Made by a program: the position numbers and the translations under genes. Shown here piece after piece: positions 28,224 through 37,479 of a DNA stretch of 64,000 bases. The DNA is from JAAELZ01 sp965237995 (lineage in GTDB: Bacteria > Pseudomonadota > Gammaproteobacteria > Arenicellales > Poriferihabitantaceae), in contig CBDEGO010000005.1 in assembly GCA_965237995.1 (NCBI GenBank), forward strand, positions 310,001-374,000, in the 5' to 3' direction. The notes under the pieces were generated by a model. It did not search any database, was not told the origin of the DNA, and was given only the letters and a program-made list of their open reading frames with translations. Positions within the stretch are counted from its first letter, which is position 1. Every line of letters begins with the position of its first letter.

Positions 28224-28910
28224 TTAATCTGATAAGGCCTTATTTGGTCGTGACTCAGCGTATTTTTCTTCAACATAAGCGGCAACTAATTTACCTCGAC
28301 TGGATTCACCTGATATAGCTAAAATAGCAGAAACATGCGTCTTGACGGTGCTCTCTGCGCAATCTAGTTGCTTAGCAATTTCCTTATTTGATAAACCTTC
28401 ATTGAGTAGTTCCAACACTTCCATTTGACGATCAGTTAGTGTCGAAATACTTTTTAAGAATAGACTTTGTTGTTTTGGCCGAATATTATGAGTTGGTTGG
28501 CTGTCGCGAAGATACAACGATGGGATAAAAACTTCGCCTTGCAATATCAAACGGACTGCTTGCAGCATAACCTCTGATGATGAAGTTTTAGGAATGTAAC
28601 CGTCTGCCCCATTTGCTAGGGCAACACGCACTTGCTCTCGGTCTAGAACGCCCGATACGATCGCGACAGGGGTTTCAGGAGACAATGCTTTTAAGCTTTT
28701 AAGCCCCTCAAAATCTTTGGTATCAGGTAATACTAAATCAAGCAGTATTAAATCCAATGAGCCTTTTTCAGTGAGCAGCTGCTTCGCATCTGATAAAGTA
28801 GCGGCGTCATATATTAATGCATCGCTAGAAAGATTTGACAACATATCCACAGCCCCAATACGAATTAGTTGATGATCGTCAACGACCAAAATCTCTATAA
28901 CTCGGCTCAC
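28224..28910 (-). CDS. NarL/FixJ-family response regulator
   Basis: A 228-residue protein with an N-terminal receiver domain (acidic pair D11-D12, phosphoacceptor D58 in LILLDLVLPD, conserved T/S and K in PKTSSSE) and a C-terminal LuxR-type HTH (LTDRQMEVLELLNEGLSNKE, STVKTHVSAIL). A transcription factor. No kinase is next to it, but the hybrid kinase at the far end of the same island (37.5-39.8 kb) is the only kinase in the window and may be its partner. Confidence 0.9.
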   Translation of the reverse strand: MSRVIEILVVDDHQLIRIGAVDMLSNLSSDALIYDAATLSDAKQLLTEKGSLDLILLDLVLPDTKDFEGLKSLKALSPETPVAIVSGVLDREQVRVALANGADGYIPKTSSSEVMLQAVRLILQGEVFIPSLYLRDSQPTHNIRPKQQSLFLKSISTLTDRQMEVLELLNEGLSNKEIAKQLDCAESTVKTHVSAILAISGESSRGKLVAAYVEEKYAESRPNKALSD

Positions 28911-29020
28911 GAACAGCGATGAGGATAAGGTTTCACCATGGATACTATTCTAGTCGTTATTGGACTAACTATGGCCTCTATTTTGGGCCGCTCATTAATT
29001 CACATTGATAGTTAACAGAG

Positions 29021-30622
29021 TTAGTGAGTACTGATAGCCGCAATGATGTGGCCATTGATACGAGACAAGTCGCGTAGAATATGGATATGTAAGCCGCTAG
29101 TTTCTATACTGTCAGTGCGTCCATCTCGCATTCTATGCACATGTGAATTTCGGCTAGATGCCTCCAGTGTATTAAATGTGTCACGGCTTTCGTGAACACG
29201 CTTAGATAATGTATCGTCGTGATGCATGATTGAGAGCATGGCAACTTTAAGATTAGATTCTACTAAATCGCACATGCTAATTAGCTCAGTTGTGCCTTCA
29301 TTAGAAAATTTTAAAGTTGCTAAGATTCTCTTACGGTTGTCAGCCGCAATGTTTGCCACAATATCTGAAATATGTTCAAGGTTGGTTGTGGCATTAAATA
29401 TATAAGGTACGCGTTCGCTCTCCTCGGGAGAAAGTTCCGAACGGCTTAATTCGGTGACATAGCGTTTAATTTGTTCGTGCAATGTAATGACTGTTGTATG
29501 ACTGCTATCAATAATGTCAAGGCAAGTGAGGTCACTTTCAACAATGCCATGTCGAACTTGCGCAACCATTGATTCGACAATTTCGCCTAAACGAAATAAT
29601 TCTCTAGAGGCATTGGCTAGCGCTAGATTGGGTATCTCTACAACACTCTGTTCAAGATATTGAGGTACCGCTGGGTCGTGTTGGTCTCGATCACTGGGAA
29701 TAATATTATCCAGTATGCTGCTGAATAGTTTAGTTAGCCATATAAATACAACGGCTATACCAATATTGAAGGCACTGTGAAAATTGACGATAGTCCGACT
29801 TGCATCTGCGTCTAACGATAGCAAATAAATTGTCACAACATCAATAAAAGGGAGGATCAAAACACAGCCTATCAACTTAAATAGTGCATTACCAACGGTT
29901 ACGCGCAACCCTAATGCACCTGTGTTCATGGTGGCCATGATAGGCGGAAGGCTGCCGCCTAGATTAGCGCCCAGTACCATTATCATCGCCATTTGCAGAG
30001 AAACAGCGTTCGCAGAAACCAATGTGGTGACAAATAAAACCATCGCCAAACTAGAATGCGTAACCCAGGTGATGAGAGCACTAATTAGGAGAATTAGCAT
30101 GGTTTCGTTTTCGAGTGAATCTAGCACTACCACGAGCAATTCCGACTCTCTCAACGGAATGGAAGCCGAACTAACCATGGACAAGGCTAATAGAATTAGC
30201 CCAAGGCCAAATAATACTCGCCCTTGTTGTCTGGTAATGTAGGCTCCAACCTTGTTATACATCAAATAACCCACAATAAATAAAATAGGCGACAAACCTA
30301 TAATATCAATTGATAATAGTTGTGCTGCTAATGTGGTGCCAACGTCAGCCCCCAGCATAATCGCCAGAGCGGGCGCTGTGGTAATTAATCCCTTTGCAGC
30401 TAACGAAGATACAATTAAAGCGGTTGCGGTGCTACTTTGAAGCAACGTGGTTACACCTAAGCCAATGCTAAAAGCTGAAACTCGGTTGTTAATGGCTACC
30501 CCGATTTTGTTCCGCATTAAGCCGCCATAGGCACGAATAATACCCGTTCGCACCATGGTAATACCCCACAACAGCATCACCACTGCCCCCGCAATTTGAA
30601 CTACAATCATTGAAGCGGACAT
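29021..30622 (-). CDS. Na/Pi-cotransporter family protein with PhoU-like tail
   Basis: A 533-residue membrane protein. The first ~320 residues hold the NptA/PhoU-associated transporter domain with two inverted QSS repeats, seen as TTLLQSSTATALI (residues 58-70) and the second WVTHSSLAMVLFV with GANLGGSLPP. The rest is a cytoplasmic PhoU-like helical domain. Members export or import phosphate, or act on related solutes. It lies five bases downstream of aapP on the same strand, so it is probably part of the amino-acid transporter operon; that pairing is odd. Confidence 0.85.
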   Translation of the reverse strand: MSASMIVVQIAGAVVMLLWGITMVRTGIIRAYGGLMRNKIGVAINNRVSAFSIGLGVTTLLQSSTATALIVSSLAAKGLITTAPALAIMLGADVGTTLAAQLLSIDIIGLSPILFIVGYLMYNKVGAYITRQQGRVLFGLGLILLALSMVSSASIPLRESELLVVVLDSLENETMLILLISALITWVTHSSLAMVLFVTTLVSANAVSLQMAMIMVLGANLGGSLPPIMATMNTGALGLRVTVGNALFKLIGCVLILPFIDVVTIYLLSLDADASRTIVNFHSAFNIGIAVVFIWLTKLFSSILDNIIPSDRDQHDPAVPQYLEQSVVEIPNLALANASRELFRLGEIVESMVAQVRHGIVESDLTCLDIIDSSHTTVITLHEQIKRYVTELSRSELSPEESERVPYIFNATTNLEHISDIVANIAADNRKRILATLKFSNEGTTELISMCDLVESNLKVAMLSIMHHDDTLSKRVHESRDTFNTLEASSRNSHVHRMRDGRTDSIETSGLHIHILRDLSRINGHIIAAISTH

Positions 30623-30627
30623 GAAAA

Positions 30628-31401
30628 CTAGTGCGAAAGGATATTCGCTAGAAATTGCCGTGTACGGTCAACCTTAGAGTGGTTAAAGAAGTTGTCGGGT
30701 GTGTTTTCTTCTACTATTTCTCCTTCATCCATGAAGATAACTCGGTCAGCTACCGATTTAGCAAACCCCATTTCATGAGTAACACAAACCATGGTAATAC
30801 CCGATTCAGCTAATTCAACCATTACATCTAACACTTCCTTAATCATTTCTGGGTCAAGTGCAGACGTAGGCTCATCGAACAGTAAAACCTCTGGGTTCAT
30901 GCATAATGTTCGCGCAATGGCTACGCGTTGCTGCTGGCCGCCAGATAATTGACCTGGATACTTCAGGGCTTGATCTTCAATACCCACTCGTGCCAATAAC
31001 TTAAGAGCGGTTTGCTCCGCCTCGCTTTTGGGTAGACGGAGTGCCCAAATGGGGGCAAGGCAGAGGTTCTCTAAAATGGTCATGTGAGGGAACAGATTAA
31101 ACTGTTGAAAGACCATGCCCACCTTTCTGCGAATATTTAATATGTTTTTGGGGCCGTCGTCTAAGATTTGTCCATTTATAACAATGTCACCTTCTTGATG
31201 TGCCTCGAGACGATTAATGCACCGTATCAATGTCGATTTTCCTGACCCTGATGGGCCGCATATAACAATGCGTTCACCGCGCTTAACTTGGAGGTTAATA
31301 TCTTTAAGCACATGAAAATCGCCATACCATTTATTTACGTTACTAAATTCAATGACAGCGTTAATTTCGCTATGTTGTTGTGTTGCAGATGTCGTATTCA
31401 T
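30628..31401 (-). CDS. aapP: Polar amino-acid ABC transporter ATPase AapP
   Basis: A 257-residue ATPase with Walker A GPSGSGKST (about residue 50), signature LSGGQQQR (about 154), Walker B VLLFDEPTSALDPE and the H-loop in VCVTHEMGFAK. It powers import through AapQ/AapM of general L-amino acids. The order aapJ-Q-M-P is the classical one. Confidence 0.95.
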   Translation of the reverse strand: MNTTSATQQHSEINAVIEFSNVNKWYGDFHVLKDINLQVKRGERIVICGPSGSGKSTLIRCINRLEAHQEGDIVINGQILDDGPKNILNIRRKVGMVFQQFNLFPHMTILENLCLAPIWALRLPKSEAEQTALKLLARVGIEDQALKYPGQLSGGQQQRVAIARTLCMNPEVLLFDEPTSALDPEMIKEVLDVMVELAESGITMVCVTHEMGFAKSVADRVIFMDEGEIVEENTPDNFFNHSKVDRTRQFLANILSH

Positions 31402-31445
31402 TTAAACTTGTTTTTATGTATGTGTATACGGTTATTTAAGTTGGG

Positions 31446-32558
31446 TTAGGTATTCGAGACGGGGCCTTGCGATTCCAATAAGCGACCATAGCGGCTCAAT
31501 GAATAACAAATTACCCAGTAAATGAAAGCACCAAATACATAAGCTTCCGTTTCGTACCCCAACCACAAGGCATCAAGCGACGAAGATTTAAGCATGCCCA
31601 GAAAATCCAACAAGCCGACGATAATAACGAGTGAAGTATCTTTAAACAGCGCAATGCATCTTCCAATCAGTGGGGGAAGAACATGACGCAGGGCTTGGGG
31701 CAGCACCACAAACCACGTTGTGTGAAGCGAACTTAAGCCTATTGCTTTAGCGGCTTCGGTTTGCCCTTTAGGCAATGCCTGTAAGCCACCACGCACAACT
31801 TCAGCGATATAAGCTGCGGAAAAAAGGATGATCCCTATCTGAATTCGCAACATGTTGTTTATTACCAAATCTGGCGGTAACAATAAGGGCATCATTACGG
31901 TCGCCATAAAAAGAATGGTGATTAGAGGAACGCCGCGGATCAACTCAATAAAGGAAACGCAGATAGCCTTTATCATTGGCGTTCCATTGTATCTCCCTAA
32001 GGCGAGTAATATGCCTAACGGAATGGAGAAAATAATCCCGACGATAGCCAATAGTAAACTTAACATTAGGCCACCCCATTGCGATTGATCGACGCTGGCT
32101 AGGCCACTGCCGCCACCGATTAGCCAAAAACCAAATACTGGAAGTGCTAACCAACAACCGATTAGTAGTTTGCCATTGAGCCGACCAGCCATACTGGCTA
32201 TGGCCAAGACCAATAGTACTATCCCGCCTATAGCGGGACGCCAAATTTCTGCCGCTGGATAGACGCCAACAAACATGATGCGCGCTTTAGCTCCAACAAA
32301 AGCCCAACAGGCACCCGTACCAGGTTGTTTACAATCTTCAGAATTGCCAGACCATACTGCGTTAACAATTCCCCAATTTATTAGGCTTGGTAAAAACTGA
32401 AAAAGGATAAATATGGAAGCTACAGTTAGAGCAGTATTAAACGGCCCATTTAGTAAGCGTGATTTAACCCAGTATACAATTCCCGTTTCACCGATAGGTG
32501 CGGGACGTGCGGCGCTAGGCGCAAAAACAATCAATTTTTTATCTTGCATCGTATTCAC
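31446..32558 (-). CDS. aapM: General L-amino-acid permease AapM
   Basis: A 370-residue inner-membrane permease, HisM-type, with an N-terminal extension containing extra helices as is typical for AapM (FILFQFLPSLINWG). The EAA loop EAAKAIGLSSLHTTW lies near residue 275. It overlaps the aapQ stop by four bases, so the two permeases are coupled. Confidence 0.93.
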   Translation of the reverse strand: MNTMQDKKLIVFAPSAARPAPIGETGIVYWVKSRLLNGPFNTALTVASIFILFQFLPSLINWGIVNAVWSGNSEDCKQPGTGACWAFVGAKARIMFVGVYPAAEIWRPAIGGIVLLVLAIASMAGRLNGKLLIGCWLALPVFGFWLIGGGSGLASVDQSQWGGLMLSLLLAIVGIIFSIPLGILLALGRYNGTPMIKAICVSFIELIRGVPLITILFMATVMMPLLLPPDLVINNMLRIQIGIILFSAAYIAEVVRGGLQALPKGQTEAAKAIGLSSLHTTWFVVLPQALRHVLPPLIGRCIALFKDTSLVIIVGLLDFLGMLKSSSLDALWLGYETEAYVFGAFIYWVICYSLSRYGRLLESQGPVSNT

Positions 32559-33772
32559 CTCTCAACGATTTGGACAGAAGAGTTAAGCCAATTCATCAAC
32601 ACAGAGATAATCAAGTTAATCGTGAGATAGACGGCCATCCACATCGCAATGATTTCTATTGCTTGGCCATTTTGGCCAATGATTGTTCCACCGATAGACA
32701 CCATCTCTGGGTAGCCAATGGCGATGGCCAGTGAACTATTTTTAACCAAGCTGGCGTAATCATTAGTGGTGGCAGGAATGGTGACCCGCAATGCTTGCGG
32801 CAGCAATATACTACGAGTGGTAACGCCAGCGGGAATTCCTAATGCGTTTGCGGCTTCCAATTGCCCCTTCGCAACAGATTCTAGGCCACTACGGACGTTC
32901 TCACCAATGTAAGCAGCGGTATACAGCACCAAACCAAAAAACAACGAGAGAAACTCGGGCTTAAGTGCCACCCCCCCCTTAAAATTAAACCCCTTAAGTT
33001 CAGAAAGCTCCCAAGAAATGGGGCTACCTGCTCCGAAGTAAGCAATGGCGACGGGTATGATTACAATGACTATCGTTAAGGTAGCACGTGGCAAAGGTTG
33101 CCCAGTACGTGTATGGTACGCTTTGGCCCAAGCATTAAAAAGTAACGCCAGCACGATTGAGATGATGGCGGCAAAGAATACGATACCGATACCCTCTTCA
33201 AGCAACGGTTTTGGCATAAAGAAACCGCGCTTCGTCAGAAAAAATCCATTAATTGGGCTAAAAGAGGCTTTAGGCGAAGGCAATGAATTTAAAAACACAA
33301 AGTAGATAAATAACAACGTCAGCAAGAGCGGAATATTGCGTATTGTCTCTACGTAGATGGCGGCTAATTTAGCCACAAGCCAATTCGTTGAGATTCGGGC
33401 CACACCTATAGTGACGCCAAGAATAGTGGCAAAAATGATCGCTAGGGCGCAAACAAACAAAGTATTCAGGACACCTATAAGGAATGCATATGCGTAGCTA
33501 TACAGCGGGCTATATTCCAGTAAGGTATCACCAATGGGCAAACCTGCTTCACGTGAAAGAAACCCAAAGCCTGACTCTATTCCCAAGTTTTCTAAGTTGG
33601 CCTGGGTGTTGCGTAAAACAGCATAAACTGCATAGAATAAAATACAAAATAGCAGTCCTTGCAGAGTCAACCCCTGCTTAGAGGTGCTACTAGATGATTG
33701 GCTAAAATAACCCGAGAGCTTATTTGTTAATTTCAAGATTGATTTTCTTAAACTAAGAGTGAATGAAAACAA
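32555..33772 (-). CDS. aapQ: General L-amino-acid permease AapQ
   Basis: A 405-residue permease partner of AapM. It has an N-terminal helix and a long periplasmic segment, ETIRNIPLLLTLLFIYF, and the EAA loop EAANALGIPAGVTTRSILLP near residue 310. Typical length for AapQ. A hairpin separates it from aapJ, which suggests less permease than binding protein is made. Confidence 0.93.
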   Translation of the reverse strand: MFSFTLSLRKSILKLTNKLSGYFSQSSSSTSKQGLTLQGLLFCILFYAVYAVLRNTQANLENLGIESGFGFLSREAGLPIGDTLLEYSPLYSYAYAFLIGVLNTLFVCALAIIFATILGVTIGVARISTNWLVAKLAAIYVETIRNIPLLLTLLFIYFVFLNSLPSPKASFSPINGFFLTKRGFFMPKPLLEEGIGIVFFAAIISIVLALLFNAWAKAYHTRTGQPLPRATLTIVIVIIPVAIAYFGAGSPISWELSELKGFNFKGGVALKPEFLSLFFGLVLYTAAYIGENVRSGLESVAKGQLEAANALGIPAGVTTRSILLPQALRVTIPATTNDYASLVKNSSLAIAIGYPEMVSIGGTIIGQNGQAIEIIAMWMAVYLTINLIISVLMNWLNSSVQIVER

Positions 33773-33824
33773 TGTTTAGCGATCAAGTTATAACTATCGG
33801 GCGCTAAGTTCTTGTTTAAAAATT

Positions 33825-33850
33825 AATAGGCCCCTGACTAGAGGCCTATT
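33825..33850 (-). terminator. Hairpin between aapJ and aapQ, partial terminator
   Basis: Minus-strand AATAGGCC and GGCCTATT arms (33825-33832 with 33843-33850) enclose a ten-base loop and are followed by AATTTTTAAAC. It lies 13 bases after aapJ. Hairpins here in amino-acid transporter operons commonly reduce read-through and raise the binding-protein level. Confidence 0.6.
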
Positions 33851-33863
33851 ATTGGTTGAGGAT

Positions 33864-34883
33864 TTAGCGTATTGGCGGTGCGTATAAAATACCACCGTTG
33901 TTCCATCGCGCATTCAAGCCGCGTTCTAATCCCAAGGTTGCGGTTAGGTTACGGTCGTAAATTTCGCCATAATTACCTACCGCTGTGATCGCATTCAATA
34001 ACCACGCGTTATCTAGGCCCATAAAAGAACCTAGTTCTCCAGATTTACCTAACATACGTTGAATTGAAGGATTGGTAGAAGTGGCTAACATCTCTTGCGC
34101 ATTTGCTGCTGTCACGCCGAGTTCTTCTGAATTAATTAAGCCAAATACGACCCATGTAACGATATCTTTCCATTGGTTATCACCGTGACTGACAACGGGA
34201 GATAGAGGTTCTTTAGAGATGATCTCTGGTAAAAGCTTATGAGCGCTTGGGTCTTCCATCGTCGTACGAAAAGACGCCAATTGACTAGCATCAGATGTAA
34301 CCGCATCACAGCGGCCAGATTCATAAGCACTGAATACTTCTTTTTTACCCTCAAAAACCACTGCTTCAAAAGCAATGCCATTTGCTCGTGAGTAATCAGC
34401 TAAATTAAGCTCAGTTGTGGTTCCCGTAGTAACGCAAACGCTGGCACCATCCATCTCTAGCGCACTATTTACACCTGAATCATTGCGGACCATAAATCCT
34501 TGTCCGTCGTAGAAAACAGGAGTGGTAAAATCGGCTCCTTCTTTCGTATCTCGCTTCATTGTCCAGGTGGTTGTACGCGATGTAACGTCTACTTGACCAC
34601 TGGTGACGGCTAAGATTTTCTGCTTCGAGGCCAGTGGTACGAACCTAACTTTTTCGGCGTCACCTAACACGGCCGCCGCAATAGCGCGACACATATCAAC
34701 GTCTAAACCAACCCATCTCCCATCAGAATCAGGATTAGAAAAACCTGGCACGCCCTCACTGACGCCACAGGTTAATTCATTGGCTTCTTGAACTTTTTCA
34801 AGGGTGCTAGCGTTAACTACACTCGTTATTGTTAGCGACAGAGCAACTATAGCGGCTCCGGCATTTAAAGATTTAATTTGCAT
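33864..34883 (-). CDS. aapJ: General L-amino-acid-binding protein AapJ
   Basis: A 339-residue periplasmic binding protein with a signal peptide (AGAAIVALSLTITSVVNAS). The binding-site segment GFSNPDSDGRWVGLDVDMCR and the tail NARWNNGGILYAPPIR match AapJ. A strong ribosome site (GGAGG) precedes ATG 34883. First gene of the aap operon; the promoter must lie in the 632-base gap upstream. Confidence 0.94.
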   Translation of the reverse strand: MQIKSLNAGAAIVALSLTITSVVNASTLEKVQEANELTCGVSEGVPGFSNPDSDGRWVGLDVDMCRAIAAAVLGDAEKVRFVPLASKQKILAVTSGQVDVTSRTTTWTMKRDTKEGADFTTPVFYDGQGFMVRNDSGVNSALEMDGASVCVTTGTTTELNLADYSRANGIAFEAVVFEGKKEVFSAYESGRCDAVTSDASQLASFRTTMEDPSAHKLLPEIISKEPLSPVVSHGDNQWKDIVTWVVFGLINSEELGVTAANAQEMLATSTNPSIQRMLGKSGELGSFMGLDNAWLLNAITAVGNYGEIYDRNLTATLGLERGLNARWNNGGILYAPPIR

Positions 34884-35515
34884 GATATATTGTGCCTCCT
34901 GTAGGGCTGTGGTTATTTTTTTCGGTAGCTTTAAAACAAACTACAAACGATTTAAACGGGTTATTGCTACAGCCAGTTATTGTGGCTATTGGCATTAACT
35001 TAAGCGTAATCCTATGTCACTTTAAGTCTATCAACATCGGCTAAAGGTACCGGAGAATTTCAGCTTTAACAAAGTTTCTAGTACTAAAGGACTACTGCTA
35101 AAGAACTAGCACTAAAGAGAGAGAAAGGAGAATATCGGAGAGTTAAAAGTGGGCTTACTTGTGTCGTTGAACCCCTTGCCATATTTGTAACTAAGGTTAC
35201 AACTGTCAATTTTAATTATGACTTAATGAAGATTTATCATCGCTATTTCGCTCCTATTTTAATTTGCAAAATATTCGCGCTACGTGTTGCGCTATTGTTG
35301 ATACTTAAAAGGCTGTATTTAAATCAACTCACAATAAAGGGCCGTTATCAATTAGACATATTGCCTTTACTTTATATGCCACTTTTCAGTCCATGAGTAA
35401 AATTGGCATAGACAGTATATTTAATTGAGAAGACCTCTAGTACTTGTGACCTATTAACAGACCTGCTCTATCCCGATAAAGTATCCTAAATTTAGTCTTC
35501 AAAGAGATAATAGGT
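34884..35515. promoter_or_regulatory. Divergent regulatory gap between aapJ and serB
   Basis: No gene. It must hold the aap promoter (minus) and the serB promoter (plus). A degenerate run with CTAAAG four times lies around 35,040-35,125 (ACTAAAGG, GCTAAAGA, ACTAAAGA). I cannot define boxes with confidence. Confidence 0.35.
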
Positions 35516-36412
35516 ATGGTTTGTGCAATAACATTTGTAACAGCTCACAATCGTGAAATGGCCGAAATTGGTGCAATCAATACGGTTACCCAAGCAATCA
35601 GTAAGATAGTGAACCCACCTCTGGAAGAGAACTGGCTGCATCAGGACGAAGCACTGCAGCTAATATTTCCATCTAGTTGCTACCAGGATTTAGCTTTTTC
35701 CGCTGGCAAAGTAGCAGCACAATATGGTTTAGATTATTGTGTCAGTAGTCAGCGCCCGAAGCCGCTAAAATTACTTTTGGCCGATATGGAGGCCACCATC
35801 ATCTCGCAGGAAATGATTGATGAATTAGCAAGAAAGGTAGGGTGTAGTGACCTTATACCCGTTATCACCCAACAAGCGATGGAAGGTAAAATTGATTTTG
35901 AACAAAGTGTGCGCCAACGCACTCAATTTTTTAAAGACATCAAGATTGAAGTGCTGAATGAATTGCAAAACATAATCTCTTATTCTCCAGGAGCACAGAC
36001 CTTAGTCAGGACCATGGCTCATTTAGGTGCAGAAACCGTTTTGGTGTCGGGTGGATACGGAATTTTTGCACATAAAGTAGCGAGCGCATGCGGTTTTGAT
36101 TTATGTTTTAGTAACCATGTCGAGATTAACAATGAGCTATTAACAGGAGAGCTCATTAACCCCATTTTTGACGCACAAACAAAGTGCGACGTGCTAGATG
36201 AGCGCTGTTTAAAGCTTGGAATTAGCCGTCAGGAAGCTTGCTCAATTGGTGATGGTGCCAATGACTCTAAAATGCTGGCAGCTAGTGGCTTGGCGGCAAG
36301 TTATCATGGCAAACAAGAGGCGGTTGCTTTGGCGGACTTGGCCATTACACATGGTGATTTAACCGCATTACTGTTTGCACAAGGCATTAAAAGAAAGGAC
36401 TTCGTTAATTAG
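35516..36412 (+). CDS. Phosphoserine phosphatase SerB-like, with unusual motif I
   Basis: A 298-residue HAD-family protein similar to SerB over its full length: an N-terminal domain, VSGGYGIFAHKVA (motif II region) and IGDGANDSKML (motif IV, about residues 244-254). Motif I is LADMEATII: the nucleophile Asp90 is kept, but the second acidic residue expected as Asp is Glu92. That residue is the general acid in the family, so activity may be reduced or the substrate changed. It stands between the amino-acid transporter and a second binding protein, so a role in serine handling fits. Confidence 0.8.
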   Translation: MVCAITFVTAHNREMAEIGAINTVTQAISKIVNPPLEENWLHQDEALQLIFPSSCYQDLAFSAGKVAAQYGLDYCVSSQRPKPLKLLLADMEATIISQEMIDELARKVGCSDLIPVITQQAMEGKIDFEQSVRQRTQFFKDIKIEVLNELQNIISYSPGAQTLVRTMAHLGAETVLVSGGYGIFAHKVASACGFDLCFSNHVEINNELLTGELINPIFDAQTKCDVLDERCLKLGISRQEACSIGDGANDSKMLAASGLAASYHGKQEAVALADLAITHGDLTALLFAQGIKRKDFVN

Positions 36413-36458
36413 ATGCAATACACTGCATCTTATTTTAAGCAATAATAGTGACGAGACA

Positions 36459-37472
36459 TTGACAAAAATAAAGCAATTGAGTTTAAGTGCTTTGCTAGCG
36501 GTAGCACTAGCTTTTGAGAGCATAGCTTATGCAGATTCAAGTGTAGTCGGTGAGACCTTAAGTAAAACTCGGGCTCGCAGTGTACTGACTTGTGGTGTGG
36601 GTAGCAGCGATCCGGGGTTTGCACAACACGACGTTAGTGGAGAATGGACGGGGTTTGACGTAGATTTTTGCCGCGCAATCGCCGCGGCAACTTTGGGCGA
36701 TGCGCAAGCAGTTGAATACGTAACGCTTGATAGCTTGAACCGGCTGCGCGCCCTACAAAATGGTAGTGTGGATGTGTTGTTACGCACTACAACTTGGACT
36801 TATTCACGAGATACCACAATGGGCTTAGATTTTGCTGGCACTGTGTTGTTTGATACCCAAGGCATATTGGTGCACAAGAATGCAGGAACAACGATTCCAG
36901 CAGACCTTAAGGGCAAAACAATTTGCGCCAATAGAGGCACTACCAGCTTGGGTAACCTTAAAGAGTTTGTAACGAAGGCTAAAATTGACGTCACCATTTT
37001 AGCACTAGAATCGCAAGAAGGTCGCTGGCGCGCATTTTTCAATCGGGAGTGTGATGCGATCACAGCAGACAAGTCAGATCTTAGGGCCAAAGTGTCAACA
37101 CTGGTGAACGGAGTGGATAAATATCAACTCTTAGAGGCCGATATTTCTAATGAACCTTTGGGAGTGGTTGTGCGCGATGATGACCGCCAATGGTTTGATA
37201 TAGTTAAATGGGTTGTCATGGCGACAATCGCAGCGGAAGAACAGGGAATGACCAGCGAGAATGCGCAAGAATATGCTGAGTTATTTCAACAATCTGCCGC
37301 AGATAAACTAGGACTTAAACCAGATTGGGTATTCCAAGTGATTTCTCAGGTAGGTAATTATGAAGAAATTTTTGAACGTAATGTTGGGCAACAGTCGTCT
37401 ATACGGTTAGAGCGAGGACTTAACAGGTTATATTCTGAGGGGGGGCTGCTCTACGCCATGCCATTCAGATAA
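36459..37472 (+). CDS. AapJ-like periplasmic binding protein next to a histidine kinase
   Basis: A 337-residue binding protein, related to AapJ (GFAQHDVSGEWTGFDVDFCR, LYSEGGLLYAMPFR). I take TTG 36459 as start because a good signal peptide begins there (LTKIKQLSLSALLAVALAFE); the frame is open further up but runs inside serB. No permease follows; the hybrid kinase begins eight bases later. I infer that it delivers an amino-acid signal to the kinase rather than to transport. Confidence 0.85.
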   Translation: MTKIKQLSLSALLAVALAFESIAYADSSVVGETLSKTRARSVLTCGVGSSDPGFAQHDVSGEWTGFDVDFCRAIAAATLGDAQAVEYVTLDSLNRLRALQNGSVDVLLRTTTWTYSRDTTMGLDFAGTVLFDTQGILVHKNAGTTIPADLKGKTICANRGTTSLGNLKEFVTKAKIDVTILALESQEGRWRAFFNRECDAITADKSDLRAKVSTLVNGVDKYQLLEADISNEPLGVVVRDDDRQWFDIVKWVVMATIAAEEQGMTSENAQEYAELFQQSAADKLGLKPDWVFQVISQVGNYEEIFERNVGQQSSIRLERGLNRLYSEGGLLYAMPFR

Positions 37473-37479
37473 AACCAAA

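Noticed and set aside
29021..30622. Na/Pi transporter as evidence of a pst/pho phosphate regulon
   Set aside because: No pst, phoB or phoR genes are near; the gene adjoins the amino-acid transporter instead.
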